Positions 12,721 to 24,500 of a DNA stretch of 64,000 bases are shown here, in pieces. This DNA is from Desmodus rotundus (lineage: Eukaryota; Chordata; Mammalia; Chiroptera; Phyllostomidae), in assembly GCF_022682495.2 (NCBI RefSeq), contig NC_071389.1:12391199-12455198 (forward strand), in the 5' to 3' direction. The notes under the pieces were generated by a model. The model saw only the letters and a program-made list of their open reading frames with translations. It made no database searches and was not told the origin of the DNA. A program made the position numbers and the translations under genes. Each line of letters begins with the position of its first letter. Positions within the stretch are counted from its first letter, which is position 1.

Positions 12721-12846
12721 ACAAGTCACAGTAAACACAACATGTATGACGCTACTGCTGGCATAACACGACAAAGTGTTTTACAGCAAGTCTTGTTTTA
12801 TAAGTAGAAAAAGTACACTCTAAAATAACAGTTAAAACTATAATAG

Positions 12847-13040
12847 AGCCCTGGCTGGTGTGGCTCAGTGGGTTTAGTGCTGGCTTGCAAACTGAAAGGT
12901 TACTGGTTCCATTCCCAGTCAGGGCGCATGCCTGGGTGGCAGCAAACAATCGATGTCTCACACATCGATGCTTCTCTCCCTCTCATTCTTCCTCCCTTCT
13001 CCTCACTCTCAAACATAAATAAAATCTTTTTTTAAAAAAG
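12847..13040 (+). mobile_element. Ves SINE inside the Tigger element
   Basis: Head GCCCTGGCTGGTGTGGCTCA. The middle is shortened after CATGCCTGGGTGGCAG. Second insertion into the same Tigger copy. Confidence 0.93.
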
Positions 13041-13552
13041 CATAGTAAACACAGAAAGCAGTAACAGTCCTTTACTATCAAGTACTATGTACTGTACATA
13101 ACTGTGTGTGCTGTACTTTTATACAACTGGCAGAGCAGTAGGTGTACTTACACCAGCATCACCACGAAAATATGAGAAATGCACTGTGCTACGGCCTTAC
13201 AAGGGGTACAGTGTCACTAGGTGATGGGAATTTTTTATCTCCACTATAATCTTACAGAGCTGCCGCTGTATATGTGGTCCGTAATTGACCAAAATTCAGC
13301 ACATGACTGTATATACTTGTTTAATACTGAGGTTATTAAATAGAGCTTAAAATGGTCACAGGTACTTTCCAGGAGACACTGTGTAGTGTGCCAAGTAATG
13401 AATTGTGGCACACAATAGGTTTCTGTTAACAAATGACTAATCTAGGAGGAAAATTTTTAACAGATGAGGGAATAAAAACATCAGATTTTCACAAGACACA
13501 GATTAAGACATTTAGGATGCTCCAAAATTTCTCTTAAGATTATAAATATATT

Positions 13553-13790
13553 GCCCTGGCTGGTGTGGCTCAGTGGATTCAATGCCAGCCTGCAAACCCA
13601 AAGGTTGCCGGTTTGATTCCCAGTCAGGACGCATGCCTGGATTGCGGGCCAGGTCCCTAGATGGGGGCGTGCAAGAGGCAACCAATCCATGTATCTCTCA
13701 CACCTTCATGTTTCTCTCTCTCTCTCCTCCCTCCCTTCCTCTCTCTCTAAAAATAAATAAATAAAATCATTTAAATTTTTTTAAAAAACA
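13553..13790 (+). mobile_element. Ves SINE
   Basis: Full-length type with head GCCCTGGCTGGTGTGGCTCA and tail AAAAATAAATAAATAAAATC. Lies about 240 bp right of the Tigger element. Confidence 0.95.
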
Positions 13791-15619
13791 GTGAATCACC
13801 TATGTAAAAAAGACAACACAGAATTCTTTAATACAAATAAAAAATAATTGCAACACAATCCAGCTCCATCTGATAAAGTTTACATATACAAATATGTTTT
13901 TAAAAATAATTTTTATTTCAACTTGATGGTTTACTTCTATGTAAGAAAAGTGTAGGACAAAGGCCAACACTGTTAACTTTCGCCTGTTAAGATACGCAAA
14001 AGGCATTCTTTGAATAACCCACATAACTAAATTCTCTACTTTGTATTTATCTCTAATAAAACAAAAACATTGAATAATTTAAAAACCATTTGACACTAGC
14101 GAAAAGATTCTTGTATTTCATGAGTGAATATTTCAATCGCCAACAGTGAGTTGGAAGTGATACAGCCATTCAAGAAGAAAATAAAGTTCACTTTGACTTT
14201 ACTTTTTAAATGACAAAGAATAATTTCAACAAGATTAGTTCTTGCACTATGGCACTCAGATATAACAGGGCACTTAGTTTATCAAAAACAAGAGGAAATT
14301 AAGGTTTGCTTTTCTTTGCATTTTTCATTAAAAGCAACTGGAATTTTCTTTTGCAACTGTTTGTTTTTAGGTAAGGAGGTAAAATGTTTTTAAAAAGATA
14401 CAGTTGCTGCTGCAAAGCAGGAACAATGAGACCGGGGGTGGTGAAAGAGAAAGGGTTAGTGCAAGCCCTGACAACGGCCCAGCACACTGGCTATGGCTTA
14501 AACCAGAGTATGAAAGCTCGCTTTGTCTTTCTGGTCAATGCAAGCCCATGAATGTCCCAGTATAGAGTTTAAAAAAAAAAAAAAAGAAGACAAGACAAAA
14601 GGGAGGATGGGGAGTTCTGCCTCTTTAGGGGATATCTCCTCAGCTGCCTGCCTACAATAAGGATGAAGATTGCAAGGGCACAGAAAAACTTAGCAAGCGT
14701 GCAGCTACCCAGTCTGTGTCTATTAACACAGACCAGCAAAAGGATTCGTGTACCCTACTTATACTACAACTCACTTTACTATTAAGCAAAATTCCAGAAC
14801 TGCATTTCTATCTCACATCTAGTTCATCAAAAAGCTACAGAGGAAACAGTCTTTTGGCTTCCAATTTGGGCTCCAGAAATGATAATCACATCATCTTTGC
14901 ATCAAAAAAGTTTAAATTATAGAACACTTTTCATTTTTTGTTCAACCATTTTTCAAAAGGCAAAGGAAAATAAGAAAATTCTCTAATGAAGGCAACAGCA
15001 GCTCAATATTTACCATAGGTTAACAAAAGAGACCTCACATTTCTGTACAAAATCAGGGAGTAGATCATAACCATCTTCCTCACCACTGTAACTTCACCAA
15101 CTGAGGCAAAGTTAGTGAAAGAAGTTGTCATAGTTTAATTAAATCTGACTTATAACCCATAGTATAATTATCTTTGAAAATATAGTTGGCATAAGACACC
15201 ATTTCCTTGGAGGTTCTAAACAAAGAAAAGGTTCATTCTCTAGTATTAAGATTAAAAATAAAAATGTTGATTTGCTAATAAAAATACACACACACACACA
15301 GAAAGTTAGTATGTCTTCATTACTGGAGATTTTCATTTCAAAATCCCACCCATAACATGGCTGACTTTATGCAGCACTATATTAGAATTCATTTGAGACA
15401 AATCAGATTATGAATGCATTTTAATAATTAAAATGTATCCTAAAGGTTATATGGATATTGTTAACTAGAAATTTTGCTTTAACACTACTTTAAGAAAGAA
15501 TTTCATCTTTAGAATTGAAATAAGTATGAAATTATAAAATCAGAGATTTGAAAGAGTCCTAGAAGATAATTTTATAAAAATAAGTATCTAATTAAAAAAA
15601 AAAAAGAAGAAGAACCTCA
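13791..15619. other. AT-rich intron, nothing recognised apart from a (CA)n run
   Basis: (CA)7 at about 15289-15300 and an A15 run near 14572. The phrase CTCAGCTGCCTG.CTACAATAAGGA at 14639 recurs in diverged form at 16268, a hint of a shared unnamed repeat. Confidence 0.45.
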
Positions 15620-15690
15620 AAGCCCTGGCCAGGTAGTTCAGTTGGTTACAGCATCATCCCAATAGGCCAAGGTTGCAAGTTCAATTGATT
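15620..15690 (+). mobile_element. Truncated type-2 Ves SINE head
   Basis: The head GCCCTGGCCAGGTAGTTCAG and GGTTGCAAGTTCAATTG are present, then the sequence runs into antisense L1 without the SINE body. Confidence 0.8.
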
Positions 15691-15699
15691 GAATTAAAG

Positions 15700-16250
15700 T
15701 TTAATTTGTTTTCACTCTTCCTAGTATCCTAATAAATGCACTTTAGGTCCCAGATTTTCTTCTAGGTATCACCTTGCCCCATTCCTTAGATTTTTTATTA
15801 TATTTAGTACTTTTATTTCCCTCTTCATTCTAGTTTGCAATAGCCCATTATGTTTTCCTTAACCCAAGGGTCATTCACGTGTGATGCAGTCTGAGAACAT
15901 GTCATATGTGATATCAGTTTGGGGGATTTATAATTTCTTTTATGGCCTAATGTGTGGAGAATTTTTATGAGCACTCCATGCACGTTTGGAAAAAAAATGT
16001 ACACTCATTGGTTAAAAAGAAAAATAAAAGGTAAATATATATCAACCAAATTAGCTGTTATCCCAAGATAGCTTTGTATCTACCTTTCTTCTATTTGATC
16101 TGTTTCTGAGATGTTTCTTTCATTGATTGTGAAATCCTCACATTTTCCATGTTCCATCAGTTTTTGCTGCATACATTCCAGAACTGTGTTATTAAATAAA
16201 TGTTAGAAATGTTATGTGTTCTTGGTAGCTGCATCTTATTGAAAAGTGGA
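15700..16250 (-). mobile_element. L1 ORF2 fragment, antisense
   Basis: Plus-strand wording is reversed L1 ORF2: TGGCCTAATGTGTGGAGAAT, ACTCCATGCACGTTTGG, TTCATTGATTGTGAAATCC and CATCAGTTTTTGCTGCATA. No open frame of length. Confidence 0.65.
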
Positions 16251-16294
16251 ATTTTACAGGGTAAGTCCTCAGCTGCCTGGCTACATACAATAAG

Positions 16295-16357
16295 GACAAA
16301 GTGGAAAAACGAATCGATGTCTGTCTGTCTAAAATCAATCAATAAAAAAATTTTTTT
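16295..16357 (+). mobile_element. Possible type-2 Ves SINE tail fragment
   Basis: Reads GTGGAAAAACGAATCGATG, TCTGTCTGTCTAAAATCAAT and CAATAAAAAAA, matching the tail of the GGAACAACAAATCAATG type. No head is next to it. It may pair with the head at 15620 as two ends of an older arrangement. Confidence 0.5.
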
Positions 16358-16977
16358 AAATGACTCCGAAATTAAGTAACATGCTGAAGGTCACATGGCT
16401 GAATTTCCTTTTTAATGCCAGTAGAGAAAAAGAGCTGAATTCATGTACATTTGTGACCTCATTTTCACTGGGTCATTATCTGCAAATGAGTATATATTCT
16501 ACTAGTCCCAAAGGGCCTCTAAACTATTTTCTGGAAAACATACTGACTTCTGAAATGAAACGGCATTTCAGTGAGAATAAAGGGATGTAATAAAAACAAC
16601 GAATGAGAGCTAAATGTAATAGGTAAATAAAAGGAAGGAGTAAATATTATATACTTTGAAATCAGGACAAAGAAAACTACAGCTATAAACACAGCCTGTA
16701 GACCTGTAGATATCCTGTGCTATTAACTGTAACTGTTTTTAAGACCACTGTTAAAAAATGTCAAATGATATAGAGGATCAATATGAAGTAGAAAGCACTA
16801 GGTTCAGAAGAATGCCGAGGTGGTATCTTCCACCATCCAGTCATATCCTAAAGTTAACCACTGCCACGTTTCTTACTTACCTTCCCAGAAATTTTCTACA
16901 ATATACACTGTCATTTAACAACTCTTAAAAACTACTTCTAAAATTAATCATTGTGAATGCTCTGAAATGATATAAAA

Positions 16978-17037
16978 TATCAGATCACTATAGGTTTAGA
17001 GAACCTACAGTGTTTCTAAACCCACAGTGATCTGATA
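16978..17037. repeat. 60-bp near-perfect inverted repeat (hairpin)
   Basis: Left arm TATCAGATCACTATAGGTTT, continuing AGAGAAC, pairs with right arm GTTTCTAAACCCACAGTGAT, continuing CTGATA, around a 7-base loop. Arms of 26-27 bases with three differences. Perhaps a minimal MITE or the fused ends of one. Confidence 0.85.
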
Positions 17038-17319
17038 GTTAAGAAACCTGAGTCACTCTATTACAAAAACATGATGATGAGAATTGTTAGATGAGAGAAA
17101 AGATATAGAGAAAATAAATGTGCCAAGTGTTAATAGAACTATTTGGTTTAATATTCCATCTGTAAAGACAATATTTAGCATTTAATTTCACACAATGGAG
17201 CCAATTAAAATATACACACTAGATAAATCACATTGTCACTTTTGATAAGTTATATACCTTCAATTTGTTGTTCCACTTACTTATACATTCTTTGATTGCA
17301 TTCTTTGATTTTATTTTTT

Positions 17320-17945
17320 CCTTTTTTTAATGTTCTCTTTTTAATTTAATCTTGTATTTTTTTTCCATTACCAGTTAGTCCCCTTAAACCCCCTCTCCCC
17401 AACAATCACTACACTGTTGTCCATGTTCATAAGCCCTTTTTCATTTTTGCTCAATTCCTCCACCCCCTCACCCCACCCCACTAGCCCATGAAGAGTCATC
17501 TGCTCTCCATCTAGGAGTCTGTCCCCACTTTCCTTGTTTGTTCAGTTTGCTCACTGGATTCCACCTATGAGTGAGATCATAGCATTTGTCTCTCTCTGGC
17601 TGGCTTATTTCACTTAGCATCACTTTCTCTAGGTCCATCCTATTGTCACGAAGGGTGAACCTTTCTTTTTTACGGTCGAGTATTATTCCCTTGTGTAAAT
17701 GTCCCATATTTGTTTTACCTACTCATCTACTGATGGACACTCAGGCTGCTTCCACATCTTAGCAATTGTAAATAATGCTGCAAAGAATATAGGGGTGCTT
17801 ATGTTCTTTCAAATTAGTGTTTTGCTTTCCTTTGAACAAATCCTCAGAAGTGGGATTGGTGAGTCAAAAGGCAGATCCATTTTTAATTTTTTGAGGTATC
17901 TCCATACTACTTTCCACAGTGGCTGCACCAATCTGCATTCAGAGA
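17320..17945 (-). mobile_element. L1 3' region, antisense
   Basis: Reversed L1 ORF2 end and 3' UTR: CCTATGAGTGAGATCATAGC, CTTTCTCTAGGTCCATCC, TCAGGCTGCTTCCACATCTT and TTTCCACAGTGGCTGCACCA. Frames are broken. Confidence 0.92.
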
Positions 17946-17999
17946 GGTGAGAGGGAAAAGAAATAGGACCAAAAGGAGAAGACGGGGATATCGGAGGGA

Positions 18000-18799
18000 G
18001 GGAGGACAACTTCAAAGAAAGTTCAGTGAAGATACAAAGAAATATTTTCATGAAGAACTAGTGGAATGAGAACACTTTTTCTTCAGCTTATATTCCCACT
18101 GCTCTTCTCAGCTAAGTCAGTGAAATTATCTGTACTGGCTAAAAAAAATGAAGGAAGAACTACAGAGAAAAAACTAAAAGCCTGAAGTATATGTACAATG
18201 TTTCAACATAGAAAACAGAGGAAGAGATACTGCAGTTTCCTTCCTTTGCCATACTCCCTACCACTGATTTCCCACCCCCACACATTTTTGAAATAATAAT
18301 AATGTGTGTATACTTCCATTCACAGTTACTCTCACTTTTCATTTTAGAACCTAGGTCACCAAAAGCATCAACCCAACTGCTCTAAAATTTGGCACCACCC
18401 ACAAACATCTGTGGTGAAAAAATATATACATTGTTAAATAAGCAGTCCATGGAACCTACACCAAGCTGAGAATCGTTCACGTTCACTCGTAACAACACTA
18501 AATCACCATTTTGTTATTCTCTGGCTGAAGATGAAGTTAATTTAATTCGCAGTCCAAGATCTTCCTCCCCAGCTCAGATACTCACTGAATCTACTTATTT
18601 CCCTGCACTACAAAAAGTTCTTCATCTTCCATCACCCTAAGATTCTCTATTGCTTGTTTTTAAAGAGAAAATTAGGCAAGACAACTTACTTATTTTGAAT
18701 AATATTGACCACAATCACATGACTGGAATGTTTTAAGGACTGATACTTCAGATTGTGTCAACAATAAACTCAGAAAGATAATTTGCCTTTAAAGTAGTA
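18000..18799. other. Intron, nothing recognised
   Basis: No repeat or exon signal seen. Confidence 0.45.
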
Positions 18800-19080
18800 C
18801 ATGTGGTCTGTCCAGAAAAAGTCCAGCCTTTGTTAATATAATGAGAATGGTTTGCGCAACATCAATGTAACCTGGCAGCCAAGAAGAGTGGACTGGAATG
18901 TGCATGCGTGAACAATGATGACGTCACTGTACTAGTCAATGGAGGTGATAAACTCATGTAATGAGTAACTGAAACTGCAGAGTGTGAAACCACAGAAAAG
19001 GGGTTTCAAATTACTACTGTATTTTGAAAATTCTACTTGTGTTACTGTCTTCTCTCTATGCACTGTGGAGTACACAGGGA
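18800..19080. mobile_element. Mariner-like element fragment
   Basis: Starts GTGGTCTGTCCAGAAAAAGT and continues TTTGCGCAACATCAATGTAA and CCTGGCAGCCAAGAAGAG. The beginning resembles a mariner TIR and first codons region. I did not find the matching opposite end, so it is probably truncated. A CRE-like TGACGTCA lies at 18919-18926. Confidence 0.5.
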
Positions 19081-19096
19081 AAGGTACTATATTTTG

Positions 19097-19164
19097 CCGT
19101 GTATAATGTGTACTTTTTTTGCCCAAATTTTTGAGGGAAAAACAAGGAAGCACATTGTACATGG
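19097..19164. repeat. 68-bp imperfect palindrome (possible MITE)
   Basis: CCGTGTATAATGTGTAC on the left faces GCACATTGTACATGG on the right. The centre is T- then A-rich. Lies just right of the mariner-like fragment. Confidence 0.6.
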
Positions 19165-19330
19165 ATAGTACTAATTCTGTATCTATAGAAATGTTTTTAA
19201 TCTTTTATTTATACTTATGCATTAAAAGTGTAACTCTAAAAAGCAATAACAATATCCATATGCAAAATAGTACCCTGGAATATGATAGTTGGTTTTGTTT
19301 CTAAATATCAATAAATAAAAAATTGAGTTA

Positions 19331-19530
19331 CCCTGGCTGGTGTGGATCAGTGGACTGAGCACAGGCCTGCAAACCAAATGGTCACTGGTTCGATTCCTAG
19401 TCAGGGTACATGCCCGGGTTGCGGGCCAGGTCCCCAGTAAGGGGTACATAAGAGGCAACCACACATTGATATTTCTCTCCCTCTCTTTCTCCTTCCTGTC
19501 CTCTTTCTAAAAATAAATAAAAATGTAAAA
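19331..19530 (+). mobile_element. Ves SINE
   Basis: Head ACCCTGGCTGGTGTGGATCA and B-box GGTTCGATTCC are intact, with an AAAAATAAATAAAA tail. Confidence 0.94.
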
Positions 19531-19924
19531 AATAATTGTTAAATGAAAAATTCCAAAAATAAACCATTCATAAGTTTTAAAATGCACACTGTTCTGAGCA
19601 GCATGATGAAATCTCACACTGTCCCACTCTATCAAAACTGAAATGTAACCCATCCCTTCAGTCCAGCACATCCACTCTGCAGGCCTGCCCATTAGTCACT
19701 TAGTAGACGTCTCTGTTATCAGACCCACTGTCACAATATCACAATGCTTGTGTTCATGACCCTTTGACGTAATGATGCCACCTTCATATAATTATTTCAG
19801 CATATTATAATAATTGTTTTTTATTAGTTACTGTTGTCAATCTCTTACTGTGCCTAATTTTTAAATTAAACTTTATCAAAGGTATGTATGTATACAAAAA
19901 GAACCATAGGGTGTGTGTGTATAT

Positions 19925-20006
19925 GTACCGTTTGCTACGAGCTGTGGTTTCAGGATCCACTGGGGGTCTTAGAACATGTGCACCGCAGATAAGGGCAAAC
20001 TACTGT
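19925..20006 (+). repeat. Tigger3/4-like 3' end
   Basis: Reads GGTTTCAGGATCCACTGGGG, GTCTTAGAACATGTGCACCG and CAGATAAGGGCAAACTACTG, the known end of these pogo-like elements. Confidence 0.7.
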
Positions 20007-20364
20007 ATTGGGGTCACCCTTTAATCTGTTGGACAGATGAGAACAATAGGACTGTTGGATACCCCAGGGATCTTCCAGATACTCCAATACTGAAGTGATT
20101 ACTAACAAATACTCCATCACTTCAAAGTCCTACTACAGTGCCTTAGCTAAAAATTAGGTTAGTAGCATAAACAAGGGAGGTGGGGACAGGGTGTTCACAT
20201 TTTAAAATTTGAAGCTCACAAAGAATATGCACCCATGCTATAAAAACTGAAAGCCAACTGCTGTACCTCATTCTGTCCCTGGAATGCAGTGGGGGGCTGA
20301 AGATAAAAAGAGTAAGGTGCTGCACTTTGGAGAAAAGAGCCTCTCAGCACTGGCAAGGCATGGA

Positions 20365-20472
20365 GAAGAATTAAAAAATTAGGTGAGGTGGGAGGGGTGG
20401 AAGAGGGGAAATGGGAAAAAAATTGGGAAAACTGTAATAGAATAATAATAAAAATGAGTATAAAAAAAAATT
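20365..20472 (+). repeat. L1 3' UTR tail fragment
   Basis: A G-rich stretch (GGTGGGAGGGGTGGAAGAGG) followed by AAACTGTAATAGAATAATAA and an A tail, as in the insert at 54230-54370. Confidence 0.6.
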
Positions 20473-20684
20473 AGCCCAGGCTGGTGTGGCTCAGTGGATT
20501 GAGCACCAGCCTTCGAAAGGAAAGGTCGCTGGTTCGAATCCCTGTCAGGGTACATGCTTGGGTTGCGGGTCAGATTCCCAGTTGGGGGTGAAAGAGGCAA
20601 CCGATCATGGTGTCTCTCTCACACTGATGTTTCTCTCCCTCTCTTCCCCTCTCTCTAAAAATAAATAAATACAATCTTTACAAA
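20473..20684 (+). mobile_element. Ves SINE (first of a tandem pair)
   Basis: Head GCCCAGGCTGGTGTGGCTCA. AAAAAATTA occurs before this copy and again before the next one, so the second copy probably entered at the A-rich end of the first. Confidence 0.94.
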
Positions 20685-20690
20685 AAATTA

Positions 20691-20915
20691 GCCCTGGCTG
20701 GTGTAGCTCAGTAGATTGAGTGCCAGCCTGTAAACAGAAGGTAGCTGGTTCGACTCCCAGTTAGGGCACATGCCCAGGATTTGGGCCAGGTCCCCCACTG
20801 GGGCGTGCAAGAGGCAGCCGATCAATGTATGTCTCATATATGGATGTTTCTCTCCCTCTCTTTATCCCTCCCTTCCCCTCTCTCTAAAAAAAAAATTTAA
20901 GAAAATATTTTAAAA
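20691..20915 (+). mobile_element. Ves SINE (second of a tandem pair)
   Basis: Head GCCCTGGCTGGTGTAGCTCA. Abuts the tail of the preceding copy in the same orientation. Confidence 0.94.
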
Positions 20916-21019
20916 AAATTAAAGACACTACTGAGTACTCCTTGCTTGTCATTTAAGACTTAAAACACACACACACAAAAATAATAATAAAAAGGTCACA
21001 CACACAAAAAGACTCAAAA

Positions 21020-21180
21020 CAATGGGTGAAATTGGTGCTATTATTACAAGCATTTTACAGATTAGGAAGCTGAGGAACAGGGAAGTTATGTGGGCTTTCC
21101 AGGATCACACAGCTAGTGAGAGTCAGAGCAGAGACCCACCCCGGTCACCTGAGCTCCATTCCAGTGAAGTCTGTGGCCAC
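21020..21180 (-). repeat. MIR SINE
   Basis: Reversed MIR core: TTATTACAAGCATTTTACAG, GAAGCTGAGGAACAGGGAAG and AGGATCACACAGCTAGTGAG. Confidence 0.88.
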
Positions 21181-22501
21181 CGCCCTCTATTTTTCCCTCC
21201 TGGAATAAGTTTATGTGTTTATAAACAATTAACTCAAGGACCGGAGAGAAGCTGAACAAAGCTGCGTTTCAATTAGAAAGGATAAAGAAGTTCAGCTAAG
21301 CTCTCAATATCATATCTCTTCTATATTATATAAAAACTCCTTTATACCAAAGAACAAATTGTAATTACTAAATAAAATCATGTAAATATTTTCAAGAGGC
21401 CAAGTAATTTCTATCCTCCCATATATTGGAAAACAATGACTAATCAAACCCTGTAACTTATTTTTCTGTTGATTTGTTATCAGGTATGAAATATAAGATG
21501 AGAGAACAAAATGACATTTATAAAATGTCATAAGTAAGTTGAAAAATGAATTACAAAGTTAAACTTGCTACTTTTTAAATAAACACTTCATTATTTAATT
21601 TGTTTTCACACACCTAATGTTTCTATACTTTTAACTGTTAGCACCCAAATGCAGAATAAATTTCCTGCCAGATCAAACAATAGATTTTTTTCAGTTTGGG
21701 CTAATTTAAATTAAACTGTGATTCAACTACTACAGACCAGGCAAATAACATTGAGCACTTTCATGTAAAAAACAACACAATTTAAATGTGTCAAAAGCTT
21801 CTTCCCAGGGCATTTAACACATAAAAGCTGGGGGCCAAGTCTGCCAGTTTCCATTACACGTGTGAATAATTTGTAATTGCACTTAAACTGGTAGGTAGCA
21901 GTGCTAAGTTTCAAGCAACTAAAAGTTCGGATTTGGGCAAGACTTGAATCATGATGATTTTGGGTGACAGAGATTTACAAGTCAAAATCATGTATAAGGT
22001 AAAACTGCACAGTGGCAAAGATAAATGTAAATATAAGAATTATATAATCCAATCCCAAATAAAATCTTGTAGAAACTGCTGCTCCATCTGATGACCAGGC
22101 TTTTATTCTTATGAAATGTCTTCATGATCCTCCTCATTCTCTCTTCAAGGTAAGTTACCAAAATATTTGAAGACTGTAAGGCATTTTACCTGGTCTCAAA
22201 ATATCTGCTACAATTCTTTTTATCTGCCCTAGTTCGTAACAACTCAGAGAGAGTGGTGGACTTGCTGCTTACTTAAACTTGAGAAGGAAAAAAAAGAAGT
22301 CAATCAAAAAGGAACTGATGCCTTCAGTACCTGACTAAAGTACTTGAGAGCATTTAGGCCAAAAATTTGGCTTAAAACTTACTGCCACTAAACTAGAAAA
22401 AGGTGAGGGGACAAATTTGAAAATTTTTTATTTTAAACAGAAGAAAACAAAGTTATCTACAAAAAACCCTCCATTCCCAGATTATAATCAAGAAAAATTC
22501 T
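21181..22501. other. AT-rich intron, nothing recognised
   Basis: Short chance frames only. Confidence 0.5.
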
Positions 22502-22670
22502 AGCCCTGGCCAGCTAGCTCAGTTGGCTGGAATGTTGTCCTGATACACCAAGGTTCAACCCCTGGTCAGGGAACACACAAAAGACAACCAATGAATGTAC
22601 TGGTAAGTGGAACAACAAAGAGCTCGCTCGCTCTCTCAAATCGGTAAGATTTTAAAATGATTTTTAAAAG
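22502..22670 (+). mobile_element. Type-2 Ves SINE
   Basis: Head GCCCTGGCCAGCTAGCTCAG, then CAACCAATGAATG and AAGTGGAACAACAAAG. This type lacks the CCAGGTCCCCAGT segment. Short target duplication AATTCT. Confidence 0.9.
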
Positions 22671-22913
22671 AATTCTGCCACAAAGTCCCATAAAAAAACA
22701 GAAGTACTATTCAATGGTTTAAGTCCAATGATGACAAAGCACGCATTAAGTGACAATACAGTAAAATGCTGGGGTGCAATAGTTAGCTTTCTGATGGCCT
22801 AGAGATCATTTCAAGAATTGGAAATACATTATATTCTCTTCTTCAAATATCTCAAATATTACAAATCTCCTCCCTCAAATTCAAGATGTATTACAGACCT
22901 CTCAACAAATGTA

Positions 22914-23465
22914 TTGGGTTGGCCAGAAAGTCCATTTAAGTTTTTTCCATAAAATAAGATATTTTTCATTTTTACCAATAAATTTATTGATTTGGATACT
23001 TTGAGTACATCAACTATCTCTCGTGTGGTAGAACATCAATTGTTCTCAATCAATGTCTCAATTTGATCACTATCAACTTTCAACTGGTCTACACAAACGT
23101 GGACCATCCTCCAGCAAGAAATCTCTAGCACAAAACTTCACGAACCAATTTTGACACATTCAATCAGTCACAGCACCTTCTCCATACACTACACAAATAC
23201 TTTTTTTGCATTTCAGTTGCATTTTTACCTTTCTTGAAATAATAAAGCCTAATATACTGAAAATGTTGCTAATTTTCTTCCAACTTCAATATTAAAATAG
23301 CTACACAAAAATTTACAAATTTTGGTTTTTTGTTAAATGCACACTGATATATCACAACTGTCACAATAATATCTAACAAAATTGTTTCAAATGAAGTTGT
23401 AGACAACTAAGTGCTATTAGAGCCACCAGATGGAAAAAACCAAACGAACTTTCTGGCCAACCCAG
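22914..23465. mobile_element. Mariner-type DNA transposon, 552 bp, with both terminal inverted repeats
   Basis: The left end is TTGGGTTGGCCAGAAAGT. The right end, read in reverse, is CTGGGTTGGCCAGAAAGT followed by TCGTTTGG. TA dinucleotides flank both ends (22912-22913 and 23466-23467). The interior is AT-rich, with no open transposase frame, so this is a non-autonomous deletion derivative. The terminal sequence belongs to the mammalian mariner group that includes cattle and bat elements. Confidence 0.88.
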
Positions 23466-23799
23466 TATTTTATTTGTCAAACATTCAAACTGCTATCCAA
23501 GAACCTGCGGTAAAAATGTGCTATTGCTTGTTACATACTCACCAATGGCTTCGGACAGGCTCTACTATGGACATTTAAAGGGTAGGCTTTATTCTGCTTC
23601 TACAGAAGGCCAAGTCACTGTCGCATGTCATGTCCAGACAAGAAGGCTTGACTGCCTATAGTAGGACCAGATTTTTGGCAGAATTTTGAAATCTTCTCAA
23701 GCTGTCACCACCACCATTAGCTGAAATCTCTCAATGTGTTAGCTTTTAAATTTTTCTGTCAAGTCCTTCTTAAAGTATAAAATGCATTCACTTTGGTCT

Positions 23800-24500
23800 G
23801 CTAACAAAATATATTCCTAAAAAAGGATCTTGCACCTACTGTTTTCTCTGCCTCAGACACTCTACCCCCAAAATTCAGACATCCTGAGGTAGGACAGAAA
23901 GAAGTTCGGGAAAACTCCCAACAAGTGGAATGAGGAAGTAGGAGCCAACATCCAGGCCATAAGCCACTAGGTCCTCTCACCAGAGCCCCTACCTCCACGC
24001 ACCGTCAAAGGGAAACAGTTTATGGCTGGGAAAACTAGCAAAAACCAAATCGACCCAACAAGAAGAAAAAATTGACCAGAAAATGACCCCAATCTACCTC
24101 CATTATGATGAAAACTGACACCACAAGTAGAAGGGGGACTGAGGGGGACTGATGCCATGACACTTCTGGAACAGCCCGTATTAGGAACAAGAACCCCTCC
24201 TAACCAGAAGGCAGAGTCAGAATTGGGCTCCGCAAAGTTCAAAAACTGAAAACACGCAAAATCCCAAGAACCACTGACCACTCACTGTGCACAACTCACT
24301 TGCTGAGTTGGACCACATCCACTCGGACGTGTACTTTTGCTTCTTTTACAGCAGCAAGTCCTAGCCTCTCTGTCTCTACCTGAGGAAACCTGCTTTCACT
24401 GTCACTCATCCTTGAAATTCTTCCTGCACAAGTCAAGAACCTGGAGGTCCCAGAATGTGCTGCGACAGGGCCAGCACCTGCACAGAACTGGTCAGGTGAC
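23800..24500 (+). mobile_element. Possible ancient LTR/ERV remnant
   Basis: The block is GC-richer than its surroundings. Its right half has an R-U5 flavour: CGTGTACTTTTGCTTCTTT, then ATTCTTCCTGCACAAGTCAA and GAACCTGGAGGTCCC. No LTR ends or coding frames could be fixed, so this is a weak call based on wording only. Confidence 0.3.

Larger units (their letters stand above)
11606..13311 (-). mobile_element. Tigger-like (pogo/TcMar) DNA transposon with transposase remnant
   Basis: The ends match as inverted repeats: TACAGCCATGCATCAC on the left and GCACATGACTGTA on the right. On the minus strand around 12535-12310 a frame reads LHPNVTAVFLPPDTIRVIQT, then MDQEVRAAFKAHCLRRICAQ. This is the pogo/Tigger DDE region in which the MDQ aspartate is the third catalytic acid. 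The N-terminal half is missing or decayed. Two Ves SINEs are inserted (12536-12720 and 12847-13040). An internally deleted fossil. Confidence 0.85.

Noticed and set aside
12310..12774. 154-codon minus-strand frame as one gene
   Set aside because: It fuses a Ves SINE with a Tigger transposase relic. Only the part below about 12535 has protein homology.
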